DNA of 64,000 bases from Ifrita kowaldi (Eukaryota > Chordata > Aves > Passeriformes > Cinclosomatidae): NCBI GenBank assembly GCA_013398055.1, contig VZRS01015098.1:1-64000 (forward strand). Reading direction: 5' to 3'. The notes below the pieces were generated by a model that saw nothing but the letters and a program-made list of their open reading frames with translations, had not been told where the DNA came from and did no database searches. Positions 59,901-64,000 of the stretch are shown here, in pieces. Made by a program: the position numbers and the translations under genes. Numbering within the stretch: position 1 is the first letter of the stretch; every line of letters starts with the position of its first letter.

Positions 59901-61564
59901 AAGCTTGGCTGCCTAAAATTAAACACCTCAGCCCAAATGAATAAATTGCAAATCCATTTCTCATGTTAGAAAACAGCTCTTCCCCTCCAACAATGTCAGG
60001 AAGATAGCAGCGTGTGAAGTCTTTGAACTGCACTTCACAGCCATGCATGGTAAAACCTTGGGGGATATTTAGACACTGAGTTTCCAAAATAAAGCCTAAG
60101 AAAAAAAAATTTTGCTGAGATTATTTTCAAAAGAAAATGTGACCATTAATCAAATTAATTGTTTTGGATTGTAAAAAACCCAGTCTTGAATCAAAAATTG
60201 CCTTTAACATAAGAAAAAAAAATCTGTTTTATCACTCAAATGCTGCAAAAGAGAAATTATGAGAGCAGAACAGTTGCGAGGGTGCACTCAAGTATAGTCT
60301 AGAGACATCTTTCAGATACCTTGGTTTTGGATAAGGATGAACTCCAGGAAAGCTTCTTGTGCTTTTTCCAGAAGCAGGGGCTGGGATTCTGCTGGGGCTT
60401 TCCAGTCATTTCACAAAATTCTTCCATCATTTGTCTGCACCCAAACTACGAGAAGTGAGAGTCCCTTGCTAACAGAGGGCTAGTGGAGTGTGGGATAAAC
60501 ATGGCTCAGGGCAGGACCTGTGCAAGGTCTTTGAAATCCTCTCCAAGTCCTAGAAGAAGGGATCTTCTGAAGGAGACCAGGAGGGAAAAGTGCCAGTGGT
60601 GTTTGGGCTGAAGGCTGACAAGCTGTTCTGGAATAACCTTTCTCTCAGAGAGCCAGAGCACAGAGGGACTGACTTTTTGCCCCCACAGATGCTGCACTTT
60701 CTTTGGAAGTCAAGTGGTGACTCCTACCAGCTCTTCAAACCACTGACTTGTAGAGGATTTTTAATTTACTGAAAAAACCTTAATTCAATCAAGTTGGGTT
60801 TTTTTTTTCCCCTAGGTACTGGGAACTGATGTATTCCCTTTATAGTAGAACTGACAGTAAAATGCATCGGTGGTAAGAAAAGTATCCCTTCTTCCTGTTT
60901 TATTTCTGTTTTTAAACCCCTGATATAAAATATTGTGTAGTTTTATGCTTTGTTCAAATATCACATATGATTCTTGTTTGGTAAGTCCATATATAAAAAG
61001 TGTAGCTTTACCAGGTAAGATTTTCTTATTTAATTCCTTTAACTGACTTCATTCTGCAGTGACATCCATATAACATACAGAGGTCTGTTTTTTCAATGTA
61101 AAACACCTGTACAAAAGGTCAAAACAACACAACATTGATTTAGATGCTACACAGGGACCATTTGCACATAACTTTTAACGTAAAGTTTCAGAAGTATGTA
61201 TTAGATCTTCAGGTTGAAATTCAAGATACATGCAGATTATAGGTGCTGGGTGATCTATTACTTTCCCTTCTTGACTACAAATTGCCTTTGTGCCAGTAGG
61301 CACAGGGGCACAGCAGTGCTGCTGCAGACATCATTCCACAAGGATGGATAACCAGAGGAGGAGAAGTTCCAGTCTCACACCAACAAATTTTGTTTTTTGT
61401 GGGGAGGCATTTATAGAGGAATTCAAAACACTCATCTGTTGAAGCATTTCACTAATAGCCTGAATATTTATTGCATTTTTCTGAATGAGATGACCCAACT
61501 GACATGCTGATTCACTTTGCAGCTGCTATCATAGTGGAAGAAGAAACCCTCATTGAGCCACAGA
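59901..61564. other. Non-coding, nothing recognised
   Basis: This is AT-rich unique sequence with frames no longer than about 75 codons. Confidence 0.5.
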
Positions 61565-61885
61565 AATTGCAGAATAGAAATGTGGGTGGGAGGGAATCTC
61601 TGAATCACTCCAGTCTCCTGCTTGAGGCAGACCTGTCACCAGTATTAAATCATGTCAACAATGGCTTTATCTACCCTAAATCATTAAAATGTCCTTGGAT
61701 AGAGACTCCACAGCCCCCTGGATGGCCTTTTCTAGCATTTCTTTATCCTTCCAGTGAAAAAAAATTCTCTCTTTCACCAAATGAAACCTTCTAAGATGCA
61801 GTTTTGTGGCTGCTACATTTTCTGTTACAGCTGAGAATAGTTTGGGCCTCTTATCTTTGTAGCTACTCTTCAAGCAGCTGTGGGA
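61565..61885 (-). mobile_element. Old CR1 LINE 3' fragment, antisense
   Basis: Read on the plus strand it follows the antisense CR1 order. ATCACTCCAGTCTCCTGCTT (usually ATCTAGTCCAACCCCCTGCT) is followed by GGATAGAGACTCCACAGCCC, CTTTATCCTTCCAGTGAAAA, AAATTCTCTCTTTCACCAAA and GAGAATAGTTTGGGCCTCTT with TTTGTAGCTACTCTTCAAG at the end. The order and spacing are preserved but many bases differ, so the copy is much older than that at 59.1 kb. The 96-codon plus-strand frame at 61504-61794 lies inside it and is not a gene. Confidence 0.75.
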
Positions 61886-63294
61886 AGTCCTGTGGTAAAT
61901 AAGTCCATGTTACCATACTTATTGATACTTTTGAAAACTTAGGTTTTAAAATATATCTGCCCAGGTGCAGGCTTCACTCATATGAGCCATTCTGCATCTC
62001 CCAGCTGGGATTTGTCCTACAGAGGTGAGGTGCACCTGTTAGGAAGACAGCCCTGCAGCCCGCATGCAGAGCCAGTGAAAAGACTTCAGGTTACCAGTAC
62101 CAGGTTCTAGAGGTGCCTGACTCTCATAACTGCTGGTGTTACTTAACTCAGCAGCAGGGGACAGCTGCTTGAAAGTAGCTAAGATTGGTTGCTTTACAAG
62201 TTCTCTACTGTGTCCCCCATGCTGCATATGATTTTTTTTCTGTGTAGAAGAGGAGGGTAGAACTTATCTTGCCAAAAGTGTTAAAATAGCAAAAACCAAC
62301 CTGAATGTCTACTTATCACTGCAAGAAAAAAAATACACAATTTTCCCTTCCTGTTTCTTGGTATTTTTTATGTTCCTTAAAACTTACATCAGGCTTTGTT
62401 TCTTTCTAAAATGAGAATAAGATCATCAGAAACTAATTAGATCTGGTTCTAGTGTAAAACCACAGTGGAAACTTTTCTGAAATGTCAAAGCTGCTGTAGT
62501 TATTACTTGTCCTGGGCTCTAAGGGAGTCAGAGTAGTTTCCAGGCTTTCTGTGGTTTCTTTTCATACAATTTTTTTTTTCTTTTTTTTTTTCTTGTTTTG
62601 GTTGGTTGGTTAGTTAATTGGTTGTTGTTGTTGCCTGGTTGACACAACAATTGTAAAATACAATGAAAATTACTATTGTGTATCCCCAAATCGTGCATAC
62701 CACACTCTTTTTTTTTTTTTTAATTCCCCTAACACTGACTGCAGTTTTGACTGTAAGAGGTGGGTGCTTTGAGTAAAAAAAATCTAATGATCACATCTGT
62801 GTTTTTATTTCACTCCAAGATACATGAATAAATAACTATGTGTCCTGACTATCACAACTAGATGTGAATCTAGATTAATATTTTTATGGTGTCTCCAGTT
62901 AGTTCACATTACTTGGTTAAGGGTTTTTTATCTGAAAAACGATGACTTGGAACAAAAGAAGCTTCTGGGAATTGACTAGTTTTGATACAATTTTTTTCTT
63001 TTTTGAGGTTTTATTGCCTTTTTCATATCCTTGATGAAATTTTGGTCAAAGTGGGAATGGAAGGCTGGGAAATGTCTTGTTATGTGCTAATAGTGAGGCA
63101 TAAATTAAAGTCCCCTCTGGTTCTCAGCAGGAACCTGAGCTATGTCTTGAGTCAGCATCATAACCACCAGGAACTAGAGGAGTGGTAGTGTTGTCTCTGT
63201 CCCAGAATTCCTACCCAGGCATTGGAGTGGTGATTGGAACCTAGACTGCATCCCACAGAGGGGCTCTAACCACCTACCAATAGACTCCTAAAGC
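61886..63294. other. Non-coding, nothing recognised
   Basis: The region is AT-rich with T-rich runs at about 62568-62591 and 62708-62721 and a GGTT/GTTG low-complexity tract at about 62597-62640. Frames are at most 68 codons and show no domain. Confidence 0.5.
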
Positions 63295-63470
63295 CTCAGG
63301 ATTTGAAAAAACCTCAGGAAATGATCTAGTTCTGCGTTTTCCCTTTAGGCAGCCAAGCTATGTGAGGCTGTTTCTCACAGATGTTATTCCAATCTGTTGT
63401 TAAAAGCATTCACTGTGGAGAGTCCACACCTCTGGGGGTTTCTGTTTAAAACTTTAAAAATTTCTAAACT
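63295..63470 (-). mobile_element. Very old CR1/L3-like LINE fragment, antisense
   Basis: ATGATCTAGTTCTGCG, then CACAGATGTTATTCCAATCT, GTTGTTAAAAGCATTCACTG and TGGAGAGTCCACACCTCTGG follow the antisense order of CR1/L3-type elements. In that order ATCTAGTCC, ACAGATG..CTAACCTGTTCTTAAAA and GATGGAGATTCCACAACCTC occur at similar spacing. Divergence is heavy, which suggests an insertion older than birds. Confidence 0.6.
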
Positions 63471-64000
63471 AAAATAAGTATCATGGTTTATAATTTAGTG
63501 ATCTTTTAGTTTTTACGGGAAGTAAGAACCAATATTCTCACCTGCTAGATGGGAAATTGAATTACAGATAACTCTGGCCTGATTCTGATGGTGCAGAAAA
63601 GTCCATCTTCCCATAAACCAGCTATTCTACACAATGGATATGCACTTTAATTCTATCTTGATGGACATAGCAACAGTTCAAAAGGGATTGGCATTTTCTG
63701 TTTAATTAACCTCTAACATAGCAATTTACCTCAAAGACAATAGTGCATTGTTTCCTGTGCATGTCCTACACGGGGTTCTCTCCACACAGGCACCTGTTTT
63801 TCAAAGTTAACCAAATGGTTGCTTGCTTGTTGACTATGATTCATCATAAAATCCTGCAAAAGATTTATCACAAAGCAAGAAAGAATGAACAAATAACTAT
63901 AAGGGATTCAGAGTGTAAACAAAAAATAAAGGGTCAGAAAGGGCTGTAGATTCTCATCCCATGATTTGAATTTGCATTAGATTTCAGGGGGAAAAAAAGC
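63471..64000. other. Non-coding, nothing recognised
   Basis: This is AT-rich sequence to the end of the window with one 68-codon frame (63743-63949) lacking any domain. Confidence 0.5.

Noticed and set aside
61504..61794. 96-codon plus-strand frame
   Set aside because: It lies within an old antisense CR1 fragment.
1..64000. tRNA, rRNA, CRISPR arrays, bacterial promoters, ribosome binding sites or operons
   Set aside because: None was seen, and the sequence is vertebrate in character, so bacterial signals are not expected.

Overview
The window looks like vertebrate nuclear DNA from a bird, probably Neoaves and possibly a songbird. It is AT-rich, has no dense long open frames, and carries several copies of the CR1 LINE, whose 3' ends have the typical GATTCTATGAT tail. 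It also holds an LTR of the kind seen in avian endogenous retroviruses and old, decayed amniote MIR-like SINE fragments. No bacterial operons, tRNA, rRNA or CRISPR array were seen. No protein-coding gene could be identified with confidence, so this is best read as a gene desert or the inside of a very large intron. All repeat calls rest on recognising consensus families by eye, not on a database search.

Layout. Positions 1-199 are the end of a GC-rich minisatellite with a period of about 50 bp, cut by the window edge. From 200 to 10.6 kb the sequence is AT-rich and unique, apart from one pair of MIR-like fragments in opposite orientation (6.56-6.75 kb) and one stretch that looks like a terminal exon (5.51-5.74 kb). 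From 10.6 to 14.7 kb is a repeat cluster: a solo LTR (10600-11281), an old sense CR1 fragment (about 11440-12185) and an antisense CR1 reverse-transcriptase fragment (about 14226-14662). From 14.7 to 42 kb there is almost no recognisable repeat, only homopolymer runs, faint copies of an old palindromic motif and a few candidate exon-like or regulatory spots. Around 42.1-42.8 kb is a CpG-retaining segment with an exon-like open frame followed by a polyadenylation signal, and a perfect forkhead-type palindrome. At 43.76-44.38 kb a CR1 3' fragment is followed by a second CR1 tail. From 47.8 to 48.3 kb there is an octamer/homeodomain-rich block and an AT/GATA microsatellite. At 58.6-59.6 kb a small CpG-rich patch adjoins the best preserved CR1 copy. 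Two more antisense CR1 remnants lie at 61.6 and 63.3 kb.

Function. There are no genes here that can be shown to work together. The credible biology is transposon history (at least four ages of CR1, one LTR, ancient SINEs) and possible regulatory DNA. The exon-like candidates are weak and are flagged as such.
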